Shown here piece by piece: positions 11,264 to 22,256 of a stretch of 64,000 nucleotides of DNA (position 1 is its first letter; every line of letters begins with the position of its first letter). A program made the position numbers and the translations under genes. The stretch is from NCBI GenBank assembly GCA_037576215.1, contig JBANDB010000007.1, positions 651,001 through 715,000 of the forward strand, written 5' to 3'. Source of the DNA: Armillaria gallica. Its lineage: Eukaryota > Basidiomycota > Agaricomycetes > Agaricales > Physalacriaceae. The notes beneath the pieces are model-generated. The model saw only the letters and a program-made list of their open reading frames with translations. It was not told the origin of the DNA and did not search any database.

Positions 11264-13240
11264 GGCGAATAATTACTTCACTTATTGCTAGTAATTTACA
11301 CATTTAAAGTGGAGCTTGAAATTTGGTCCACCCTAATTGGGCAATAAGCAGTGCCCCCCTCACTTGTGTGTATTGCAACACAACACCATGTTGGCATTTT
11401 GTTGCATTTTCCACTGCCTAATAGTACCTTTTTCCCTTCCTCCCTGGCTGGTGCTGCCCTTGTTCATATTTCACTCTCCTTGGCTTGCTTGCTTTGCTTC
11501 CTCCCTCTCCTTCCTCCTTTTTTTTGCTTTAGCTTTTGCTTTGATGCCCTCTCTAGGATAGGCTAGGCTGTCCTCCATGGTATTTCCCATTGTAGACCAT
11601 GCACAGTAGATGACTGTTGGAAGGGTATGTGTCAGAGTGTCTATCTCTCAATGAAGTAGTACTCATGTGTTTTTTCTGTAGACAGAACAAGAGATTGAGC
11701 TGCAGGTTGCAAAGGACCTTGACTGTATGTGCAAAGTGGTTCAACTTCTGTCCTGCAGTGGCATGGACCGATGACTGGCTCGAGGAGGCTGTCCCAAAGC
11801 ACAGCATGGTGAATTGGAGTCTAGGTATGTCTGCCCTGCCTTATCTGCTACATTGCCTGCTAACCCTTGTCAGTTGCCCGATATGTTGCCAATGACTTCA
11901 ACACTGTACAATGTGAAGCATGATGCATTCAACTGCACCTCAACCACCTTGACTGCTTTTCATGGACGGTGGCAGAAGATGTGTGCCTGGATTTAGTGGC
12001 AGTGATGTATAGACAGAGCTGGGTATGGCAAGTGCAATGCTAGGGAGGCCTGATTTCATCATTGATGGGTGCCATTGTCTAATGTGTGTACATTCATTTC
12101 TACTTTATTCAGATGGTGAATATCTGTTTGTTGCAGTATCCCTTGTCATAAGCACCCACACAATGCCTTTATAATTAAGTTGCATGGCATGGAGCTTCAC
12201 AACAAGTGAAGCGACATGGGGATTCATCTACTGCTGGCCATTGGGAATGTCTGGTGTTAGATTATGCTTATTGTAACTTGGTATGTTGCATAGGTTTTTC
12301 TTTGCTTGTATACTGCATGTACATCTATGTAGTGCTGAGATATCATATGAATAATATTACTGTATAATGTACAATGTGCTAGTGTGTCTGCTGTCAGCTG
12401 TTAACTATCTCCATTGATGTCCAAGTTGATATGTTCCAATGGCTCAATGTTCATCTCTGTCCTTTGTCCTGGACTTCCATTCTCACTCTTGCGTTGCTTT
12501 CAACCAGTTGTCTTGTGTAATACCTTTAACAGTTTAGCTATGCTTTGCCTAGCTTCAGGATACTCAGCAAGAAAGACATCCTCATCACGATCAAGTCTAT
12601 CAGAGAAGGTCAAGATTAGTCACCAAGGCCACATTGAACTCAGATTGGTACAAACCATTGAAATTCTAAGGCAATGAGTCATCGCTGATCATGTTTGGCA
12701 CCAGCCTTTGTCCTCTGTGAACCACTGTACCATGCTTTAGGTCAATCCTTCAGTGGAAGTAGTTCTTGCACAGGATCACCCTCCTCCCATTGTCTTACTG
12801 CAGGTCTCCAGGATTTATCATCCTTTCCAACATCTGGGATCGAAACACCAGGTACAGGGGGGGCTTCAGGTTGACGTGATGACACTAGAATACTAACTGG
12901 AGTCAGAGTGATTTCAGACTGAGGTACTGAAGCTGTGACCTGTGGTACTAGAGAACTCATGAACATTGATTCATTTAGGTATGGTGGAGTTGGCATAGCA
13001 CTGGAGGGTGTCATCAGAGTCAATGGGGACACAATAGCAGAACTTAGCTGATGTGGGCCATTGCAAGCATGGCAGGTACAAGTCCAAATCCCAAACTCCA
13101 AGTCTCAGCACCAAGAGCAATGGTACCAAGACAAAAAGGAGTATAGCAAGTGGAATGGTATGTACAGTGCATGTATACTTTGAATGCAGCTAATACATGG
13201 ATGGCAGGTGTGAATGACTAGTGGAGGACCTGTTTTAAAG
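11264..13240. other. No recognised gene
   Basis: Two weak frames stand out. The plus-strand frame around 11617-11895 includes possible splice signals (TTTTCTGTAG at about 11671-11680) but no family I recognise. The minus-strand frame 12742-13101 is Pro/Ser-rich and lies just downstream of the metacaspase-like C-terminus; it could be a 3' extension of that gene. Neither can be called with confidence. Confidence 0.4.
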
Positions 13241-13543
13241 ATAAAAATTCACTGTGACCAAATATCTTTGATGCTGTGAATTTCAACATCAATAGAACTG
13301 AGAGATGTGTTCATGCTTAAATCAAGTTCATAATGATATAAGGTTATGAACTGCTTACTCATAATAATATTGAAGGGAACAATGTCAAGGCACCTATGGC
13401 AAAGAAATGGAAATTCTACCAACATCACTGCATGGACCCCTCCCCTTTGTCTGAACAACAGCAATGCATATTGTATGCCATAGGTACAGGCTCTTTCTCA
13501 CCAGAGGTCACCTGCTCTGGTGGACATCATCAAAAGGAGTTTT

Positions 13544-14415
13544 TTAGACAACACCCAACAAGTCCATATACTCCATTGAGAAGAAAAGCTTCAAAAAGCC
13601 AACATCAATATCCTGTTTCTGCTTGAGTGTGTACATGTGTGGAGCTGTTCCACTTGTGCTGTACTCAATAGTCAACAAGTCTCCAGGAGGAAGAGAGACA
13701 TCAGTATCTTTCTTTGCATGTTCCAGTTGGTAGTACAAACCTGCAAAGGTCCTTAGTCATTAGAACATGAGGTAAAGATCAAGAAGATGGCATACTGATG
13801 CTTAAATCACTGACATTGAAATAGAACATTGAAACATAAAGAGGTACTGACATCATATTGGTAATCTTAAATCCATAGATCACAGCCTTGTCAACATCAA
13901 CCATAATCACACCTCTGATGTTCAAATTTTTGCCATTGGGGTCAGGCATTAGAAGCAGTTCCAAGTCATCCATGTACCCCCCAGTCTCTTCAAGCTTCAT
14001 GCACTCAAGATTGACCTTTCCAGCAAGAGGGCTCCCTTGGCTAGAACGATGAAGATGCCAGTAAAAGTCAGAAGAACTTTGAAGAATGCGGCAGATAGTG
14101 TTTGCATCATTGATTTTGACTTCAAATGACATGCATGTTAGCCCATGTTGGTGACAGAGCTTATCCATGATCTCAAAATGTACCACATCATCATTCATGG
14201 CAATGACCAGATCCGATTCATCATCATGACCATTCACTGAACAAAATCCAACTTGCATCTCATTGGCCATTTGCTTGAAGAGACCAAGTAATCTTTTGTG
14301 TGGCTTGATAAGAAGGCTGACACCCTGTCCCTCACCAACCTGAGTCTGCAAAACAAATCCAGAAGTAGGAAGGAGAAATGGTGTTTCACTGGCATTGTCG
14401 TGCAGGGAGAATTTG
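13544..14415 (-). pseudogene. Metacaspase-like protein, C-terminal region
   Basis: Two exon-like blocks on the minus strand: 14415 down to about 13790 (starting CKFSLHDNASE) and 13738-13544 (LYYQL-type start, LPPGDLLTIEYSTSG, DVGFLKLFFSMEYMDL). In Agaricomycetes such blocks follow the peptidase C14 domain, including the YGFKITN...YVSMFYFNVSDLSI motif near 13800. The block is joined across element R to the 16087-16140 remnant (TVVASSISTFTT). The 225-codon frame starting at 14456 is misleading, because its first 13 codons belong to element R. The gene is broken by insertions. Confidence 0.7.
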
Positions 14416-14419
14416 CATG

Positions 14420-16086
14420 TTGATGAGCCTCCAGGCTCTGCATGCTCAGAATTCATGGATTTATCCTGCTAATTAACGTTGCTGTCCCTTTGATAGCCTT
14501 TCAGTAAACCAATAATTCCACACATGACAATACCACTTTCACCCTATGGCAACCACTCTTCATGCACTTTGTACTCCATCCCATCTTACTATTCATCATA
14601 ATTGCCATATTTCATCATGGCAAGGCACCTTTGATTGATAATCATCCTAATACGGAATCGTTGCATCACTCAGAAGCAACTAGTTGACATGCTTATTGAT
14701 CACTTAATGAAATGATGTGATTGACGTGAGTACCCTTCCAGCTACGATAATTACAGCTACGGCAACTACAGACCAAGTTTACTAAGGCTGTTACAATGCC
14801 AAGACCTCAAGAAAACATTGCCCCGCATGTACTCCTCAGCACAACAACTATCACCCAGGATTCCACAGCTAAACAGCACTTAATGATCCACTTGTCACTC
14901 AATAAAACCATACAGTTTTTATCTGAACACAGCAACATCGAAGAATTGCTGTTACTTTCAAAGGCAAAAGACCATACATTCACTACAATTTTACTAAGCT
15001 AAGGCCTTACAGCCTTACTAAGTCTCTTATAAGTACACTATTTATAAATTTGTACTTGTAGTATAAAAGCTAGCTAGAAAATGTAGCTAGCCAGTTCACC
15101 ACAGGTTCATGATGAGTTCATATCCAGTTCATCACCAGTAAACTACATTTATTCACTGTGCTATGGCAATACACTGTTTACCTCAGCATTTCTTGATTGC
15201 ACGTCAACTCTTAAAACTCATCAGAGTTATTCCATGGTTTTTAACTGTGAAGAGTTCTTTGACACTTGCTCTTCACTCTTAACACTATTTGTACACGATC
15301 ATATTGTGCCAATATGTGATTACCACACCATACCTCATCCTCATTATCTTTTACTAGGCTGTCATCATTTCACTTTCACACCATTGGTGTTTTACTGTTT
15401 TACTTTCACCATCATTATCATTGCCCACTTGGATAGTCTCCAAGTAGACTTAGGATCAGTTTCAGCAAGTTTTTGTATCACATCAGTATAGGACAGTCCC
15501 TTGAGTGGACTTGAAGGTTAGTTTTGATATAGGATAGGATTGTTTCAGTACAAGACCAGTTTTGACATCGACTTCAGCACCAGTGCATTGTATAGGACCA
15601 GTATCATCACCAGTTTTTGTAGTTCCACATTTTCTCTTGACATTCCACCTGCAGTACCACTTTCTACATTATCTCTTGTTTCACTTGACCTCAGTATCAC
15701 ATTTTCTCATCAACTATCTCACTTCTAGACCATCTTCCATCATTCACCCTGCTTGGATTACCACCTAGCAACATTTTCTAGTCTCATCTCATGTTTTCTC
15801 ATATGGATTCATAGTATTAATGTCATACCTGCTTCCGTCCCCTCTCACTTCAAGAGATCCCTACCAGCTTATAGCCAAATCATCTAGTACTTGACTACTA
15901 AGCAGTACTACTTTGCAGACTTAAAGTCACAGTGTATATTTGTGTATAGAGGAATTGATTTATTGCACAGAGGTGCCTTGAACCACTCGCACACACAATT
16001 ACCTTGATTGCCATGCTACTATGTTAACTCACCCAATCTCATTCTGAGTTGGTGTTGCCATTGCCATAGAAGTCTAGGATCATCAA
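14420..16086. mobile_element. TIR element R, copy 1 (1667 bp)
   Basis: Begins TTGATGAGCC and ends GGATCATCAA, flanked by CATG on both sides (14416-14419 and 16087-16090). It splits the metacaspase-like coding sequence exactly between STFTT(M) and CKFSL. The whole unit recurs at 26212-28593 with the same internal order, which proves it is mobile. No transposase frame is visible, so it is likely non-autonomous. It contains the unoccupied target CACCATAC (15326-15333) that is occupied by a MITE in copy 2. Confidence 0.85.
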
Positions 16087-17733
16087 CATGGTGGTGAAAG
16101 TGCTAATACTTGAAGCAACAACAGTTCTGGTGAAGAGACTCTATGCGCGCAAGCTAGAAATGCAACAGCATCAAAGACACTGATCACACCCACACCCAAC
16201 ACTACACACACAAACCCTCAAGTTCATGGGGGATTCTGATGTGATAGAAGCAGATAGAAACAAGGCAAGCAAACTCTCAGGATATAGGATACACACATAT
16301 AGCAATAGCACGTGTTACGTATCTTGATTTCTCTAAGTCCAAAGGCTTTTAATAACAAGAGGAGTGACAGTTGTTGCTGGGCCTCAAGGCAAGGTGTAGT
16401 ACAGTACACGCAACATTGAGAGACATCCACAAAACCCTCACAAAGTCTAGAGCGACACGTGGAATGACCTCAAACGACTTAAAACACACAACACATGACT
16501 CAGAGCTTCGCGCTCCAAGCAGAAACACTTCACAAAACCTTCCACTAAAGCCACAGGATTCAAACCTACACGCTCAAGCTTCCAAACCAATCGTAGATCC
16601 ACAGGGTTCTAACCTATGTGATCCAGAGACACAGAAAACCTTATAAAACACCGTCCGCAAGCCACAGGGTTTGAACCTATGCCACTTGGAAAATATATAC
16701 CCTCAAGCGAGCACTAATCAAGCCAAAGGGTTTGAACCTCTGCCGCCTGTAGTGCCTCGCATCACAAGAAACCCTCAAAGTACAAGAGTGCATCCTCAAT
16801 GACACTAAACTCCTCTTCTCAGGTTAGAGCGCAAGTCACCCAACCAATTAACAGTCACACAAGTGCCCCGCTAAGCTTTCTATGCCTCGCACGCAACTCA
16901 ATTCACTCAATATCAATTCTCGGTCTATTCTCTCACTTGAAGTTACAAACTGGTCCTGATGCTAGGGCATCAAGCTGAAGGCTTGCGCACAACTACAGCG
17001 GGGGTCCGAAACTTGTACACTACTATTACACTGCACTATTTATCTATTTTACATCCTACAAATTTGTACCACCCCATATAGTATTATTTAAGCTGCAGGG
17101 TACCTTCACCTGCAACCCGTGCATGTTGCAATCATCCTGCCATAGCTTGGTGCTGTCTCCAGAGTCTGGCCAGGGTCCAAATCCTGTCTCTGAGTGTCAC
17201 GGTGTTGGTTACCAAGGCTATTACCCGCATAGTGACATCGGTTGCCATCTCCTTGGAGTTATAGCCTACCCTGTGACTCTTATCTTGCTTCCTGGTATTC
17301 TCTTAGGGAATTATATTGTAGTGAGGGCAACATGCTTCTTGGCTAGGCCTTGTGTGCTTTGGCCGAAGCCCCGGGACTTTGGATTTACTTGAGTTCTGAC
17401 ATCACAAAGTCTAGAACTCTAAGCTCCGGGCCTGCCTGGCCTTGCATGTCATAGATCACTGTTATGTGAAGTCTTAATTATCTCCCAAGCGTGTCCTGCT
17501 CTATTATTAGCACGTGTATGCTTTGCCTTGTCAGAGAACTCTGTGTCAAACACTGGGACTTTATACCTAGTACAGCCTTTCTAGTACCATTCTCAAGTTA
17601 AGCCATGCGCTCCACCCAGCTTTACTCTGGTAATATCATTACTGGCATTATACACACTGTGCTCTGTTGTTTTTATCATTGCCTTGGTATCTGGACCTTA
17701 TTGCCTGTACTCATTGGCACAATTCACAAAATT
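16087..17733. other. Insert within the metacaspase-like gene; T-arm-like hairpin repeats
   Basis: At 16087-16140 a short remnant of the metacaspase frame remains (minus strand TVVASSISTFTT). The rest separates it from the catalytic part at 17734 and has no coding frame. Between about 16550 and 16745 four imperfect repeats contain GGTTCAAACCC or close variants on the minus strand, each flanked by 5-bp complements, like tRNA T-arms. Confidence 0.5.
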
Positions 17734-18480
17734 ACATGCGTGAATGCACATAGAGCATGTCACCGGTCTTAGATGTCATAGTTCTATCTGCAAAGACAAC
17801 AACTTCCACTCCTGTTGTGATCCCATGAGTCTCCCTGGCTTCCAAAATGTACTGGCCCAGCATGTCAGAGGATGCATGGATGAGGTACAATTCACATTGT
17901 GGGCTGGCTACTTTGAAATTGAACAGACATCAGGATTGACGGACATCCTCACACTGCAGGTCCTGTCTGTAATGTACAGATAAAGATCAGTAGACTAGGA
18001 CATGAAGTCAGGCTTATGCTTGCAGATCAGGCAGATTGATTATCACATCCTTGTAAGTAAGCTTGTCAATGCCCAATTCCTGTAGCAAGCCCAACAACAC
18101 TGAAGTGAAGACGCTATGTCCATGTTTCTCCTTGGCTGTCTGCTCTGCTCGACATGCTGAGAGGAACACATGTGATAACAAACCTAACTTTTCAAATCCC
18201 TTTCCGACAACACTCGCCTGAGCATCTGTCTCAATGTCATGCAAGAGGTTTTGAGCAACAGTGTAGGTCTCTGGGAGATCAATCTCACAAATGGCAAAAG
18301 TAGCATCATTGTCATCTGTTCATGTGCCCAAGCCAGAGTGATAGCAATCAAGAATAATGGTCTGTTAGTACACCTAATTAGATACCATGCATGATAGAAA
18401 CAAGGGAACCTTATAATGTTGTCTGACTTTTTCACTGCAAGATCTGCGAGAAGATGAGAGAGTCTCATATCTAGCACACC
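17734..18480 (-). pseudogene. Metacaspase-like protein (peptidase C14), catalytic part
   Basis: Minus strand. The block LLADLAVKKSDNI is followed by an intron-like gap and then LDCYHSGLGT, where the family has a Cys-Cys-His-Ser-Gly type active-site loop: the catalytic Cys codon reads TAT (Tyr), a single G to A change from TGT. Next come LLHDIETDAQ, HVFLSACRAEQTAKEKHGHSVFTSVLL and LGIDKLTYKDVI, which match the p10-like end of the domain, then QCELYLIHASSDMLG and LEARETHGITTG. A TGA interrupts just after the active site (LGT-stop-TDD). Loss of the nucleophile, the stop and the downstream inserts make it a pseudogene. Metacaspase-like peptidases act in programmed cell death and stress in fungi. 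Confidence 0.75.
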
Positions 18481-19950
18481 TTGACCTCACTTGGAATTGT
18501 CCAGCCTGCTTGGGATAAAGTTGTAAAAAACAAGCATTTGAATTTTCTCATTGGTGCTGGACCATCCCAACATTGCCTTCACCTCAGCTTCATGCCCTGC
18601 ATAGAAGATGAGAAATCAGGCCTATGCAACTATGCAGAACCCGAAAATGGGGAGTATGGAGGGGGGGGGGGGGGGGAATGTCATCAGTGGTGTTGGGTGC
18701 ACATGCAGTTGGTAGTGTCATGCTCCTCTATGTCAGATATAAGCCACTCCACAGATATGTGGTGGTGGCATGGGCTGGGAATGGGGTAGAGGGGTAGGTA
18801 GGTATCGGTGGTGCAATGGAGCATTGTGGTGGGATTGTGAGGGGAAATGGAGACCACCATCAGATTCCCCGCTATCAAAAATGGAGGTAGGGGTCCGATG
18901 GTAGTTATAAGGTCAATAGAGGGCGGGGGATGCAGCAGAGATTGGGATTGGGAGTCATTATCATCATAGGTGGTGATGAAGATGTCAGGGGAAGAAATAG
19001 GCTTGATAGTCATAATCCTCCATGTTGGAAATGGGAGATGCATGGAGATGGGGGTTATTTGAGGCTTGGGAAGGGTGGTAGGGACCAATGTTGGATTTAG
19101 GAGTGGGTGGCAGCAGTGGGGCCATTGGTGCTCATATAGCTATTGTCTCAGTCTTGTTTGACATGTCCATGGGAGGGTAATTGATGCCCAAAGAGGCATT
19201 GCTGTTGTTGTTGCCATTGGATGTCAGTGGCCCAACCTTCACCCCATGCTCTCTCTCATACCCTCCCTCCTCATTATGCATCCTGCAGTAGTCCTCCATG
19301 TCCTACAGCCCTGCCCTACCCTCTATCACATCCCTCCATCATCCATGGACCTTTGCCACCATCCCCACCATCATCATCACTGTCCTGTTTGTTGTTATTG
19401 TCATTGTCATCCCAGTCACTAAGCCCCCATTCCTTCCTCATGCTTGCAGATGGCAGCCAATATTTGATCTTCGAAGGTGTCCATTGTTGTTGTGATGTGT
19501 AAATTCACTGTGTGCAGGTGTTGACCTAATGCAAAGTAATCATAAACCATATTAGTCACCAGATTACAGCAAAACACTCACATGCTCACCAATTGCCCAG
19601 CCTCACCACTATTGGATTATGCTCAATGACCATTGTCACACTATTGGAGAAAACATGAATTGGTATTGGGCACTACCACAGCGTAAAGAGTGCATTGTAT
19701 ATGCTCTCTTCAGTCTGGCTCCCTGACCAAACTCATTCAATAAGTTTTAGATCATATCATGAGTCATCTCTTACTTGGGATGTATAATTCCATTTGACAT
19801 GCAATATGAGAAAATATAGTCATCAGGCTCAGGCTCACACCCAAGACACTGCTCCAAGAGGCTAATCCACTGAGGAAGGTATGTGTACATGTCGACATCT
19901 GGTGTATCAGATTGTGCATAAATGTTGTAATAATTGCCTATACAGTATGG
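18481..19950. other. No recognised gene; low-complexity region with G16 run
   Basis: Upstream of the metacaspase-like fragment. A run of 16 G (18661-18676) is followed by GT/GGA-rich sequence and Pro/Ser-rich shadow frames. Remains of the metacaspase N-terminus may lie at 18481-18600 but could not be aligned. Confidence 0.45.
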
Positions 19951-19957
19951 TTCAGCT

Positions 19958-22256
19958 TCAGGTCATATTTGATGAGTCTGAAGAGCACATACTTTCTAAT
20001 AGACCATCCCACCCCTGCTTGCTTTGCCATCCCTTACAGCTGCCAAGGTGGATCCCAAAGTAAGGGATATGATATGGAGCTGCACCTTGCAGGTCCCACT
20101 CAATATCTTGTGCCTGCAGCCCACATAACTCAAAGTTTCTAACAACATGTGTCATAACAATGGTCGCTAATTGTCCATTACCTGGTGACAGGTGTACCTT
20201 GTTCAAAGTGTGAATCCCAATGTCAGGAAAGCATGCATCATGCCATGTTTGATCATTTGAGTAAGTTCCTGAGCTGACACTGCTTTCTTTTCTAACTGCT
20301 TGCATGTGCATTGTTCTTTTGAGTACTCAATGATCTTTACAAGGTCTTCAATTCACATCATGTTGGCATGATAGCATGTTGTGGCAGCTCCTTTCGCACC
20401 ACTCTTTGTGTTGATACATTTAACATATTCTTTAACACTAGGAGCACAGGCAGGGTTTCTGGTAACAATACCAGTAGCTTCATCAAGGTGATAGTGGTCA
20501 CCAGCATACATCTGTCCATTCCTTCAGTGTTCATATCAGTAACTGATTTGAGTCCAAATTCTAGGAGATATATATGTTATCCCACATCTTTGCCATCACA
20601 GCCTGGATTCCCTGCCTAGTTGATTTTCCATATTGCTCGACAAAGCACTTCTGCATTAAGAAATTCAATGATGCTGTAACTGAATATTTGTTCATTCATC
20701 TCATGATCATGTGAAGTTTGTTCTGGGTCACCTGGTGTTGCTTGCTCATTGAGGATGCATGTTGATGCACCCAATATCATTTGATCCTTAATTAGATGGG
20801 TTTGAATTTGAATGGTGTAGCCAGCCAGAGATATGGTGCTTTTCTGAATAGATTGAATGGAGGAGTTGGCAAGTGAGCCATCACAAACATTATGAAAATG
20901 GGGACCAAGTGCTGCAAATGCGGGATTCCCAAGCTAGACAAGGATTAAACAGTTATTGAATAGCTGTGCTTAGACAGATATAAAACATACCTGATACAAG
21001 CTGTGTATTATGATCCCTGGCCAGACATTCTTGTGCAAACACTTCAGCTGAACATCTGGCTCCCAGTGAAAGAAACTATCACAGAATGTGGCAATGTGGG
21101 CAATATCTGGCAACAGTGACCCCCACAGTTTGTCATTGGATGGTGTATGTTTATCTGACCATGAGGTAACAGGTAGTGTGTAGAGCCTAAGGATACAAGG
21201 GTTTGGAAAATCATCCAGTAGTTTATTCACCAATGCAGGATGTCTTGATGCTTCAGCAATCATAGGATTAAGCAACTCTGACTAGAGTCTTGTTCACCAT
21301 TCAATTAAGAAATTGTCCAGTGCTGTAGGGCCCATAACAGTCACAGCTGCAAATAACTCATCACCAAGATCTGTCTGACAGAGTGCATGAGCAGTTTGCT
21401 TCCTGCATCCTTGTAGCCCATTGGCATAATCTCCACCAAATAAGATAGCAAACAAAAATAGCCTGCCTTGCGACAGCCGAATATTCTCAGAGCTGTAAAT
21501 ATGCTCTGCTAAATATAGGATGTATAAGTCTGAGTCTGCCTTCATCTTTTTTCCACTCTCTGTCCTCAGAGTGGGAGGTTTAGAAACAAACTATCAGCAA
21601 GAGTATTTAAATGCAAGACTCCTACATACTGACACAAGACAAACTTTGCACCAAATACTAAAACATCACTGTCTTCAGTAATTATTGCATCAATGAATCC
21701 AGCTCAGCTTCAGCTTCACTAGGAGCCTATCATGCATTAGTGTATAGATAAGGCTGTCTTGAAATTTACATATACAACATGCTGATAAAATCTGAAGACA
21801 GCAATTATCTCTTTGAAATGACACTCAAGCCAGCACACTTTCATGCTGACCTTCTTGCCATGCTTTGTACTTGGTCATTCCTTCCCATCAAACACAAAGA
21901 CTGAAATTATTGCACACTGAAGCAAGTGAGCCATGTAAAAAAGGAGTGTGTGTAATTCCAGATTTTCACCCGCTTGAGCATATTATGGACTCCAGAATAA
22001 CACTTTGCATTGAACAATCCAGATGCTATATGGAATAAAATATCACATACAAAAAGGATAAGGGAGTTGCGAACCTGACATCAATTCCTATCCTTAACAT
22101 ATGGCCATTTTGATGCTGAGTACCAGCAACAATGGCATATTCCATAAGTGAGCAGGGCTGAGTGGTGTCAAGTATCATCTAGTGCCTTGGTTTACACAAT
22201 GATAATGCAGGGGAGTATAGCAGATTACATACCTGCCACAAATTAGGGATGCCTAT
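19958..22256 (-). pseudogene. XPG/FEN-type structure-specific nuclease, degenerate
   Basis: Minus strand. The N-terminal exon reads GIPNLWQ before a GTATGT splice site (22256-22230), but the expected start codon is ATA. Further exons read GHMLRIGIDV, then ENLELHTLLFYMAHLLQCAIISVFVFDGKE (about 21960-21870), then APSEAEAELDS and, in another frame, ITEDSDVLVFGAKF, the acidic XPG I-region. Next is LFAILFGGDYANGLQGC (helix-hairpin-helix region), then DDFPNPCILRLYTLPVTSWSDK and FFHWEPDV. Frameshifts and stops break it. A further open stretch reaches to about 19958 but matches no domain I know. Closest type: fungal GEN1/Rad27-like proteins of DNA repair. The intact gene would cut flap or branched DNA in the nucleus. 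Confidence 0.72.

Noticed and set aside
16550..16745. Functional tRNA genes
   Set aside because: Only T-arm-like hairpins are present; no acceptor stem, D-arm or anticodon arm could be folded.
18661..18676. Run of 16 G as a regulatory quadruplex
   Set aside because: A single homopolymer in degenerate DNA; could be a slippage product or an assembly artefact, and no nearby intact gene would use it.
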